Of a stretch of DNA of 6,607 bases, positions 1 to 5,391 are shown in pieces (position 1 is the first letter of the stretch; every line of letters starts with the position of its first letter). The notes beneath the pieces are model-generated. The model was not told where the DNA came from. It saw only the letters and a list, made by a program, of their open reading frames with translations, and made no database searches. Source of the stretch: Thermococcus sp. (GTDB lineage: Archaea; Methanobacteriota_B; Thermococci; Thermococcales; Thermococcaceae); NCBI GenBank assembly GCA_027023165.1, contig JALVWX010000233.1, positions 1-6,607 on the forward strand, written 5' to 3'. The translations under genes were made by a program, and so were the position numbers.

Positions 1-508
1 CCTGGTCATAGTACTTGTCGCCCTTACCGTCCTGGTAGGCCCATTCGAAGTTCATGGCGAGGTCGAACATGAAGTCTGCTAAAGTCATGGGTTGACCGTC
101 GTTCCACTGGCCAAGACCGCACTTCCAAGTAACGGCACTGCTGGCGGTCTTGCCCGCGTACGGGTCAACCCAGGCCTTCTGGGTTCCGTTCCAGATGTAG
201 GCATCATCTGGAACCTTGACATTGTACTTAATGTCAACGAGCTGGCACCTGTAGTTGTGGTACTGGGCGTCCGGGCCAACGACGTAGGCAGGGTCACTGA
301 GGAAGTACCAGGTCCTGACGGTGTAAACGTCGCTCAGTCCGCTCGGTGACGGGTTGAAGACATCCATGAAGAGGTTGTTGTTTGAAGCCAGCTGGACGAT
401 TTTAAGAACATCGCCCTGAGTGCTGGCAGCGCTTGCTGGCTTGGAAACTACAAAAACACTAAACAGCATCAAGCCCATAACAAACAATCCCAAAGCCTTC
501 CGATTCAT
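1..508 (-). CDS. ABC transporter substrate-binding protein, family 5 (Dpp/Opp type), N-terminal part, cut by left edge
   Basis: This is an open frame of 169 codons on the minus strand with no stop before the window edge. Residues 1-28 form a signal peptide: a basic start (MNRK), a hydrophobic core at about residues 5-21, and an Ala-Ser-Ala site near residues 25-27. There is no lipobox cysteine, so the protein is probably cut by signal peptidase I and held at the cell surface some other way, for example by a C-terminal anchor beyond the window. The stretch QWNDGQPMTLADFMFDL (residues 134-150) matches the conserved W-x-DG-x-P-(F/M)-T-x-x-D-(V/F)-x-F element of family-5 solute-binding proteins. 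C88 and C130 could form a disulfide outside the cell. The start codon is set by AAGGAGG nine bases upstream. The role is capture of an oligopeptide or, as known for some archaeal Opp-family systems, an oligosaccharide; the ligand cannot be read from the sequence. The family call is firm. Confidence 0.9.
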   Translation of the reverse strand, partial: MNRKALGLFVMGLMLFSVFVVSKPASAASTQGDVLKIVQLASNNNLFMDVFNPSPSGLSDVYTVRTWYFLSDPAYVVGPDAQYHNYRCQLVDIKYNVKVPDDAYIWNGTQKAWVDPYAGKTASSAVTWKCGLGQWNDGQPMTLADFMFDLAMNFEWAYQDGKGDKYYDQ

Positions 509-517
509 ACTCCACTG

Positions 518-524
518 CCTCCTT
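518..524 (-). promoter_or_regulatory. Ribosome-binding site of the substrate-binding protein gene
   Basis: AAGGAGG on the minus strand lies nine bases before the ATG at 508. It is the strongest Shine-Dalgarno sequence in the window and fixes the start, which also gives a complete signal peptide. Confidence 0.8.
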
Positions 525-531
525 CACTTTT

Positions 532-575
532 TGGCAATATTGCCATCTATGGGGTATAATGGCATGGACTTATAC
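532..575 (-). promoter_or_regulatory. Palindrome cluster in the leader of the substrate-binding protein gene (possible operator or RNA switch)
   Basis: Three nested inverted repeats are visible. TGGCAATATTGCCA at 532-545 is a perfect 14-base palindrome. TGCCAT at 541-546 is the inverse of ATGGCA at 559-564. GTATAA at 554-559 is the inverse of TTATAC at 570-575. The first two share the arm 541-545, so as RNA they would form mutually exclusive hairpins. The cluster lies between the proposed TATA box (586-592) and the ribosome-binding site (518-524), a position suited to repression or leader control of a transporter gene. It does not match the TATCAC-N5-GTGATA motif of TrmBL1 or the GTT-N3-AAC motif of SurR. 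The function is inferred. Confidence 0.4.
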
Positions 576-585
576 AGTGAGAGCC

Positions 586-592
586 TATTTAA
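586..592 (-). promoter_or_regulatory. Probable TATA box of the substrate-binding protein gene
   Basis: TTAAATA on the minus strand (TATTTAA on the plus strand) would place transcription start near base 563 and give a leader of about 55 bases. That is much longer than the leaders inferred for the other genes here and leaves room for the palindromes. No other TATA-like sequence fits as well, although the box is not ideal. Confidence 0.45.
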
Positions 593-811
593 GGGTTACG
601 TTATTGTAAAAGTGCTCGAATGTAAAAAGATGTCTCAAAAGCTCTTTCTTTTTTAGTGAAGTTGTGAAGTTTTGTATGCAGAATTGCGACGCTTTTTAGC
701 CGTAAGTGTTCCTTTAAACTGCTATAATGGCTGTATCCGGGTATTAGCCAGAGTAAATGACAGTAGAAACCTGGAAAAACCGTATCCTTTTAGTAACCGT
801 TCCAAAATCAT

Positions 812-825
812 CGAAAAGTTTAAAA
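812..825 (+). promoter_or_regulatory. Promoter of pyrC-pyrK (BRE and TATA box)
   Basis: CGAAAAG followed by TTTAAAA (819-825) fits an archaeal BRE plus TATA box. The last A of TTTAAA is 32 bases before the ATG at 856, so transcription would begin near 848 with a leader of about eight bases. This supports the 856 start over an upstream in-frame ATG at 757, which would put the promoter inside the coding sequence. Confidence 0.7.
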
Positions 826-855
826 CGTTCCCCGCTTCAACGGCGGGCGGGCACT

Positions 856-2085
856 ATGCACGAGCTTGTTTTGAAAGGTAGTTTCGTTTTCAGGCACCAC
901 GTTCTGAACGGCTCGATTGGCATTTCAAACGGCATTATCTCCAAGATTTCCCCCGGTGAACTGAGGGGTGAGAGGGTAATCGACCTCCGCGGCAGGCTTA
1001 TTCTGCCTGGTCTAATCGATACGCACGTTCACCTAAGGGATTTCGAACAGACCCGTAAGGAAACGATCGAAAGCGGAACGAAGGCGGCCATTCACGGGGG
1101 CATAACTGCGGTCTTCGACATGCCAAACACGAAACCCCCGGTGGTGGATGTTCAGGCCTTCAAGAGGCGGGAAGAACTGCTCAAGGCGAAAGCCCACACT
1201 GATTACGCCATCGGCTTCCTTCTCGCCGGAAACTGCCGCGAGGCCGGGAGGATCAACGCGGACTTCTATAAAATTTTCATGGGGGCATCCACGGGCGGTA
1301 TCTTCTCCAGGGACTTTGAGGGGGACTACTCCTGTTCTCCGGGTGCTGTGAGCGTCCACGCTGAAGATGCGGAGGTTATATCAAAAGATCCTGAGAGGCC
1401 GCCGGAGGCCGAGGTTAGGGCCATACAGCGCGCCCTTCTAGCTTCGAAGAGGCTGAGAAAACCTTTAAACATCTGCCACGTTTCCACGGCGGACGGCATG
1501 GGAGCCATTCTGAATGCGGGCTTACCGTGGGTTAGCTTTGAAGTCACGCCACATCATCTATTCCTCACAAAGAAAGACTACGCGAGAAACCCACTCCTCA
1601 AGGTTTATCCTCCCCTGAGGGGCGAAGAGGACAAAAAAGCCCTCTGGAAGAATTTCTCAAAGATTTCGATAATAGCGAGTGACCATGCACCGCATACGCT
1701 TGAAGACAAAGAGGAAGGTGCGGCCGGTATTCCAGGGCTGGAAACAGAGGTGGCGCTCCTTCTCGATGCCGTTAGCAGGGGCATCATAACTGTTTTTGAT
1801 ATAGTGGAGAAGATGCACGACAACCCTGTGAGGGCCTTCGGGATTAGGGGGCGCGGGTTTGAAGTGGGGGGAGAGGCCACCTTTACGGTCGTGGATCCTA
1901 GGAGGGAGTGGACCGTAAATCCCGGGGAGTTCTACACCAAAGCTGAATGGAGTCCCTGGGAAGGAAAAAAGCTCCGGGGAAAGGTTGTGATGACGGTTCT
2001 CCGCGGTGGGGTAGTGATGGAAGATGATGAGGTACTTGGAAAGCCGAAGGGGGTCAGGGTTAATGCTGGAGAGGGTAACTCTTAG
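856..2085 (+). CDS. pyrC: Dihydroorotase
   Basis: This enzyme catalyses reversible cyclisation of N-carbamoyl-L-aspartate to L-dihydroorotate, the third step of pyrimidine synthesis, in the cytoplasm. The 409-residue protein has the amidohydrolase metal-site order: DTHVHLRD with H57 and H59, the substrate-binding MPNT at 89-92, K139 in FYKIFMGAS as the likely carboxylated lysine, H168 in VHAED, H208 in CHVS, and D276 in SDHAPH as the likely catalytic aspartate. R61 of the HxHxR element and N91 are expected to bind substrate. The length fits class I bacterial and archaeal dihydroorotases. The start at 856 gives the usual beta-strand N-terminus (MHELVLKG) and lies just after a TATA box; the ATG at 757 would add 33 residues with no family match. 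The ribosome-binding site is weak (GGGCGGG). The 3' end overlaps pyrK by 23 bases, which argues for one transcript. An allantoinase or hydantoinase is the alternative, but the pyrK neighbour makes it unlikely. Confidence 0.95.
   Translation: MHELVLKGSFVFRHHVLNGSIGISNGIISKISPGELRGERVIDLRGRLILPGLIDTHVHLRDFEQTRKETIESGTKAAIHGGITAVFDMPNTKPPVVDVQAFKRREELLKAKAHTDYAIGFLLAGNCREAGRINADFYKIFMGASTGGIFSRDFEGDYSCSPGAVSVHAEDAEVISKDPERPPEAEVRAIQRALLASKRLRKPLNICHVSTADGMGAILNAGLPWVSFEVTPHHLFLTKKDYARNPLLKVYPPLRGEEDKKALWKNFSKISIIASDHAPHTLEDKEEGAAGIPGLETEVALLLDAVSRGIITVFDIVEKMHDNPVRAFGIRGRGFEVGGEATFTVVDPRREWTVNPGEFYTKAEWSPWEGKKLRGKVVMTVLRGGVVMEDDEVLGKPKGVRVNAGEGNS
2049..2060 (+). promoter_or_regulatory. Ribosome-binding region of pyrK inside the end of pyrC
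   Basis: A GGGGG run (2049-2053) and AGGGT (2056-2060) lie within the last codons of pyrC, just before the ATG at 2063. They support that start over the in-frame ATGs at 2024 and 2027, and suggest translational coupling. Confidence 0.45.
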
Positions 2086-2764
2086 GGAAGTATGGGACGT
2101 TGCGAGGGACGTTAAGGCCTTCAGGTTCGACAGGCGGTTTGATTTCAAGGCGGGTCAGTTCGTGATGGTCTGGCTGCCTGGAGCTGGGGAAAAGCCGTTC
2201 AGCCTGGCCTGGAAAGACCTTCTCATGGTCAAGCGCGTTGGCCCCTTTACCTCAAGGCTCTTTGCGCTTGAACCCGGCGATAGGCTGTGGCTCCGCGGAC
2301 CCTATGGCAGGGGCTTCACCCCAAGGGGAAAAAGAGTGGCCCTCGTTGCCGGTGGAATAGGGATGCCCCCGCTCTACGCCTTGGCCAGAGCTTACCGGGG
2401 GGAATTTGAATGGGTGACCCTAATCTACGGCGCCCGCTCGAAGGAGGAGCTTGCCTTTATGGACATCGAGAACTACGTCGATGAGGTCGTGATAACCACC
2501 GACGACGGCTCGGCCGGCAGAAAGGGCTTCCCAACCGACGTCCTGGCGGAGAGGAAGGACGAGTTCGATGGGGTCTACGCCTGCGGCCCGGAGCCGATGC
2601 TGAAGGCCGTTCTCCGGGTGATGGGCTACAGAAACGTCCAGATATCGGCGGAGCGCTACATGAAGTGCGGAATAGGCGTCTGTGGAAGTTGCAACCTCGG
2701 AAAGTACCTGGTCTGCAGGGACGGGCCGGTCTTCGACGGTTTCCAGCTGAGGGGACTTCTCTGA
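2063..2764 (+). CDS. pyrK: Dihydroorotate dehydrogenase electron transfer subunit (FAD/[2Fe-2S])
   Basis: PyrK carries electrons from dihydroorotate oxidised by PyrD to NAD+, through FAD and a [2Fe-2S] cluster. The 233-residue protein has a ferredoxin-reductase-like fold order: an N-terminal beta-barrel with KPFSLA (44-49), the flavin-binding element of the family, GDRLWLRGPYG (72-82), the nucleotide-binding VALVAGGIGMPPL (92-104), YACGPEPML (172-180), and a C-terminal cluster site with C202, C207, C210 and C218. The last cysteine gap is seven residues, shorter than in Gram-positive PyrK. The chosen start gives a normal beginning (MLERVTLREV), whereas upstream in-frame ATGs extend into pyrC. 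The overlap with pyrC implies co-transcription. No pyrD lies in the window, so its partner must be encoded elsewhere. Related subunits of Nfn and cytosolic hydrogenases share this fold; the pyrC neighbour favours PyrK. Confidence 0.9.
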   Translation: MLERVTLREVWDVARDVKAFRFDRRFDFKAGQFVMVWLPGAGEKPFSLAWKDLLMVKRVGPFTSRLFALEPGDRLWLRGPYGRGFTPRGKRVALVAGGIGMPPLYALARAYRGEFEWVTLIYGARSKEELAFMDIENYVDEVVITTDDGSAGRKGFPTDVLAERKDEFDGVYACGPEPMLKAVLRVMGYRNVQISAERYMKCGIGVCGSCNLGKYLVCRDGPVFDGFQLRGLL

Positions 2765-2773
2765 CCAATGACC

Positions 2774-2781
2774 TTTTTAAA
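2774..2781 (+). promoter_or_regulatory. TATA box of the radical SAM gene
   Basis: TTTTTAAA lies 31 bases (last A to ATG) before the start at 2812, in the 47-base gap after pyrK. Transcription would start near 2804, giving a leader of about eight bases that contains GGTGGG (2803-2808). The T run may also help end the pyrK transcript. Confidence 0.65.
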
Positions 2782-2811
2782 CCCCTTTTCTCCGCCCCGG
2801 TTGGTGGGATA

Positions 2812-3729
2812 ATGAAGAGGATGAGCTGGGAGGAGTTTGCGAGGAGCATGGGCGTCGAGCCGCAGAGGCTCGAGAACCGGGAGGCTAGACTGCTGAAGGA
2901 GTTCGTGATGGATTTGAAGTTCCCAACCCACTGTCAGGGCTGCCAAGGGCTGGATCTGAGCAATCCCAACCCCGTTCATCACCCAAGCTACGAGCTGACT
3001 CCAGCGTGCAATCACGACTGCGTTTTCTGCTACTCCAACGTCGCCGTGAAGCTCGGAAAGGCGCCAAAGCCAGGCTACTACGGCTGGGACGACCCGTACG
3101 CGATAACTGTCTCCCAGTACGGCGAGCCTTTGTTAAGCCCGCGCATCGTCGAGGTCAACAGGATGCTCCGCGAGCGCTTTCCCAACGCGAGGCTCGAACT
3201 CCAGACCAACGGCTCGCTTTTGACCGATGATCTTTGGAGGAAGCTCGACTTCGACCTGGTGATGATAAGCCTCGACGCCGCTTCGCGCGAGAAGCATCTA
3301 AAGATTACAAACGCCGACACCTTCAATGCAGTTGTTAACGCCCTTCGTATAGTCGGAAGCGACAAGAGCGTCCGATCCGTTGTGAGGACAATCTTCATGC
3401 CCGGGATAAACGACGAAGACATTCCGGGGATAGCCGAGCTTGCCGCTTCGCTGGGGATAGACGAGATGATGCTCCAGCCGCTGACAATTCACGAACTCAA
3501 CGTCGAGAGGCTTAAGAAAGCCGGCCTCGACTTCGAGAGGGCCGAGAGCGTTAGGGAGTTTCTGAAAGCGGCGATGGAAGCGAAGAAGTACATAGACGTC
3601 CGTATAAATGGCTGTCAGTTGGCTGTTTACAGGACGATGGATCCGCTGACGCTCTTCAGCGCTAGGAGAGTCGCGAGGGATATTGCCCCCGCCATGAAGC
3701 GGGAGAGGGAAGACCGGAAAACCGTTTAA
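2812..3729 (+). CDS. Radical SAM protein with three extra cysteines, function unknown
   Basis: This 305-residue protein has the radical SAM signature C66-x3-C70-x2-C73 (ACNHDCVFCY), which binds a [4Fe-4S] cluster and S-adenosylmethionine. A GEPLL element follows at 104-108, then QTNGSLL (131-137) and VMISLDA (150-156), typical of the beta strands of the barrel in the MoaA/NifB/PqqE-like group. Only three other cysteines exist: C41 and C44 (HCQGCQG) just before the signature, and C268 (NGCQL) near the end of the barrel. They could bind a second metal centre. The substrate is unknown, and I do not assign a named family. Upstream in-frame codons from 2665 lie inside pyrK; the ATG at 2812 follows GGTGGG and sits correctly downstream of a TATA box, although an ATG at 2821 is possible. 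The gene has its own promoter, so it need not be functionally tied to pyrimidine synthesis. Confidence 0.85.
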   Translation: MKRMSWEEFARSMGVEPQRLENREARLLKEFVMDLKFPTHCQGCQGLDLSNPNPVHHPSYELTPACNHDCVFCYSNVAVKLGKAPKPGYYGWDDPYAITVSQYGEPLLSPRIVEVNRMLRERFPNARLELQTNGSLLTDDLWRKLDFDLVMISLDAASREKHLKITNADTFNAVVNALRIVGSDKSVRSVVRTIFMPGINDEDIPGIAELAASLGIDEMMLQPLTIHELNVERLKKAGLDFERAESVREFLKAAMEAKKYIDVRINGCQLAVYRTMDPLTLFSARRVARDIAPAMKREREDRKTV

Positions 3730-3730
3730 A
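3725..3730 (+). promoter_or_regulatory. TATA box of the membrane protein gene, overlapping a stop codon
   Basis: TTTAAA includes the TAA stop (3727-3729) of the radical SAM gene and ends 31 bases before the ATG at 3761, the same spacing as the gene upstream. A pyrimidine-rich stretch follows. Confidence 0.55.
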
Positions 3731-3760
3731 CCCTTTCGCCCTATTCTTTCCGTGGTGGCG

Positions 3761-4453
3761 ATGATAGCGGAGTTCCTGTCACTGCTCCTCCTCGGGATCT
3801 TTCTCATCGTTAACGCACTGGTTCTGCTGGCGAGGGCCTTTGGAAGCCTGGCCGGGATGACCTGGAGGAAAGTCCTCCGCCTTGACCTTCCGGAGAACGA
3901 GAAGAAGGGCTGGGAAAGGCTTTACACCCTTGTCTGGCTTTCAGTTGGGCTATGGGCGTTCGTCAGCCTCTGGGGCTGGAGCCTGGCGAGGGTTGCCGCG
4001 GCGGTCTTCGGCTTTCTGGCCTTCAGGAGCGGCGCCAACATAACCAGAACCCTCGTCTACAGCATCCACGACAGGAAAATTATTGAGGGATACACCGGGG
4101 AGAGCAAAGCCTTGGGGGTAATCGGAAGGGCGACGAGGCTTTCTCTCCTTCTTGAGTCCCTCTTCGTGGTGTCCTTCGCCCTGCTGTACAAGACGCTGTC
4201 TGTAACGCTTAATCCCGGTGGGAGGAGCGCGAGTTCTTTCATTCTGTACCTATGGCTCGCCGGTCTGCTCTTCGGTCTGCTCTTCGGATGGTTCATAGCC
4301 AGGAACAACCGCGGAATCCTTCTTAGAAACGCGATAGCCACGGTGGGCTTCTTCGCACTGCGGAAGGGCAAGAGGAAGGCCGATGAAACTGTTGATGCGG
4401 TCAAAAAGGCCCCTGAAAAGCTCCTCTCGGGGGTATCGAAAACGCGCAAATAA
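3761..4453 (+). CDS. Multi-span membrane protein, function unknown
   Basis: I do not recognise this 230-residue protein. Hydrophobic stretches at about residues 4-26, 55-73, 76-88, 126-148 and 159-180 suggest four or five membrane spans. A weaker hydrophobic patch (190-200) comes before a lysine- and arginine-rich, hydrophilic tail (201-230), which is probably cytoplasmic. There are no cysteines and no recognisable catalytic motif. A loop between the first spans (about 32-52) carries mixed charges. The ATG at 3761 follows GGTGG two bases away; a GTG at 3752 is in frame but would contain that site. The gene starts 31 bases after the radical SAM stop and ends 31 bases before the PP-loop gene start, each with its own TATA box. 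A transporter, sensor or structural role cannot be told apart from sequence alone. Confidence 0.75.
   Translation: MIAEFLSLLLLGIFLIVNALVLLARAFGSLAGMTWRKVLRLDLPENEKKGWERLYTLVWLSVGLWAFVSLWGWSLARVAAAVFGFLAFRSGANITRTLVYSIHDRKIIEGYTGESKALGVIGRATRLSLLLESLFVVSFALLYKTLSVTLNPGGRSASSFILYLWLAGLLFGLLFGWFIARNNRGILLRNAIATVGFFALRKGKRKADETVDAVKKAPEKLLSGVSKTRK
4261..4284 (+). repeat. Tandem 12-base repeat inside the membrane protein gene
   Basis: CGGTCTGCTCTT occurs twice back to back and encodes the repeated Gly-Leu-Leu-Phe in the last membrane span. The unit length keeps the frame, so copy-number change would lengthen or shorten the span by four residues. Confidence 0.8.
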
Positions 4454-4455
4454 CC

Positions 4456-4465
4456 TTTTTAAATA
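4456..4465 (+). promoter_or_regulatory. TATA box of the PP-loop ATPase gene, leaderless spacing
   Basis: TTTTTAAATA is centred about 25 bases before the ATG at 4485. The last A of its TTTAAA core is only 22 bases from the start codon, against 31-33 for the other plus-strand promoters here. Transcription should therefore begin at or next to the A of ATG. The bases before the ATG (CTCCAACC) hold no ribosome-binding sequence. Confidence 0.65.
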
Positions 4466-4484
4466 CCCCCTCTTTTCTCCAACC

Positions 4485-5312
4485 ATGCTCAGGTGCTCAC
4501 TCTGCGTTCACGACGAGAGAACCGCTAAGATTGATGTAATCGGCGGAAGGCCTCTCTGCAGGGAGTGTCAGGTCTATCTGAGGCACCCGGTTGAGGGAAA
4601 GACAGTGAAGAGGGAACTCGAGGAGATAATGCAGAAAGTTGACAGGGCCGTCGTCGCGTACTCGGGCGGAAAGGACAGCGTGGTTGCGCTCTACCTTGCA
4701 AAGGAGGTCCACAGAGTTCCGGAGCTCGAGGCGGTGATGATAGATCATGGACTCATGGCAGAGGAGGCCATAGAGAACGCCCGCAGGATAGCGGAGCATC
4801 TCGGGGTTCCGTTCAAGCTCCTCAGGTACGACTACTCGGATATCTTCCGTGAGGCCCTCCTCAAGGCCCAAAGCCCGTGCCGGGCCTGCTCAAAGCGAAC
4901 GATGGAGAAACTGAGGAAGTACGCGCTGAGAAACGGCTACCGCTACATCATAACCGGCCACGAACTTCCCTTTGGCCACCACCCGTACCGGCTGATGTCT
5001 GGTGGAATAACCCAGATAAGGCTTCTTTCGATGATGACGGAGGAGGAGCGCTTTGAAATTCTCAAAAAACTCCCCTTCAAGTTTCCGGAGCTGCCGGGCT
5101 ACACAACGAACTGCCTTGTATTAGGCCCTGCCCTCGAGCTTTACTGGAAGAAGCACGGGCATAGCTTCGAGCAGAGGAGGATAGCGGCCCTCGTGAGATA
5201 CGGGCTGATGAGCAGGGAGAGGGCCGAGAGGGAACTTGAGAGGCCGGTGGTACCGGAGGAGCAGAGGGAGTTCGTCTTCAAGAAACTCGGACTCGACGTT
5301 CCCCGTTCTTAA
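4485..5312 (+). CDS. PP-loop ATPase with N-terminal zinc finger, divergent TtuA/Ncs6-like
   Basis: This is a 275-residue adenine nucleotide alpha-hydrolase. C4-x2-C7 and C25-x2-C28 form an N-terminal zinc finger. The ATP-pyrophosphatase loop is SGGKDS (60-65), followed by MIDHGL (85-90). PCRAC (C132, C135) and C210 (TTNC) match in order the three cysteines that hold a [4Fe-4S] cluster in TtuA-type tRNA 2-thiolation enzymes. Two differences stand out. The usual GHNLDD element after the cluster pair is replaced by GHELPFGHH (158-166). The C-terminal zinc ribbon of TtuA is absent, and the protein ends in charged helices, about 30-40 residues short of the usual length. It is probably a paralogue that adenylates and perhaps thiolates an RNA base or another substrate, but that is inference. 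The start is fixed by the need for C4 and C7; the ATG at 4383 would run back into the membrane protein gene. Confidence 0.85.
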   Translation: MLRCSLCVHDERTAKIDVIGGRPLCRECQVYLRHPVEGKTVKRELEEIMQKVDRAVVAYSGGKDSVVALYLAKEVHRVPELEAVMIDHGLMAEEAIENARRIAEHLGVPFKLLRYDYSDIFREALLKAQSPCRACSKRTMEKLRKYALRNGYRYIITGHELPFGHHPYRLMSGGITQIRLLSMMTEEERFEILKKLPFKFPELPGYTTNCLVLGPALELYWKKHGHSFEQRRIAALVRYGLMSRERAERELERPVVPEEQREFVFKKLGLDVPRS

Positions 5313-5344
5313 TCCCGACGAGTTCCACCTTTCTATTTGCCAAG

Positions 5345-5359
5345 CGTAAAGTATTTAAA
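5345..5359 (+). promoter_or_regulatory. Promoter of the ABC permease operon
   Basis: CGTAAAG followed by TATTTAAA (5352-5359) fits a BRE and TATA box. The last A is 33 bases before the ATG at 5392, placing transcription start near 5382. GGTG at 5382-5385 is a plausible ribosome-binding sequence. A second TTTAA (5373-5377) lies closer to the gene but too near to serve as its TATA box. The upstream 5313-5344 holds only a weak T-rich stretch that might end the PP-loop transcript. Confidence 0.65.
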
Positions 5360-5391
5360 CTCGCCCCCAAAGTTTAACCCCGGTGTAAAAG

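Larger units (their letters stand above)
509..855. other. Divergent intergenic region, AT-rich, no gene seen
   Basis: These 347 bases separate the start codons of the leftward binding-protein gene and rightward pyrC. The region is visibly richer in A and T than the flanking genes. Besides the two promoters and the palindrome cluster it holds a tandem 8-base repeat (GTGAAGTT twice, 656-671), a T-rich run on the plus strand (642-654), an isolated TATA-like CCTTTAAAC (711-719), a short inverted pair TGGCT/AGCCA (728-732 and 746-750), and two related blocks AACCGTATCC (778-787) and AACCGTTCC (795-803). The small open frames crossing it look like chance. Confidence 0.6.

Noticed and set aside
420..656. 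Small plus-strand open frame of 78 codons
   Set aside because: It lies opposite the signal-peptide end of the binding-protein gene and runs into the AT-rich intergenic region. It has no promoter or ribosome-binding site and no recognisable protein features.
728..750. TGGCT/AGCCA inverted pair considered as a terminator or RNA hairpin
   Set aside because: The stem is only five bases with a 13-base loop and no following T run, and archaeal termination does not depend on such hairpins.
757..855. In-frame N-terminal extension of pyrC
   Set aside because: The 33 extra residues are basic and unlike dihydroorotase N-termini, and the TATA box at 819-825 lies within them.
672..881. Small plus-strand open frame of 69 codons before pyrC
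   Set aside because: It crosses the pyrC promoter and start in another frame, has no ribosome-binding site, and its composition looks like translated non-coding DNA.
1657..2148. Minus-strand open frame of 163 codons opposite pyrC and pyrK
   Set aside because: It is a shadow of two well-supported genes, with low-complexity Pro/His-rich translation and no family signature.
2457..2849. Minus-strand arginine/proline-rich open frame opposite pyrK
   Set aside because: The composition is typical of an antisense frame of a GC-rich coding region, and the opposite strand carries clear PyrK motifs.
3298..3807. Minus-strand open frame of 169 codons opposite the radical SAM gene
   Set aside because: It is a shadow frame created by codon bias of the real gene, with no start signals or recognisable motifs.
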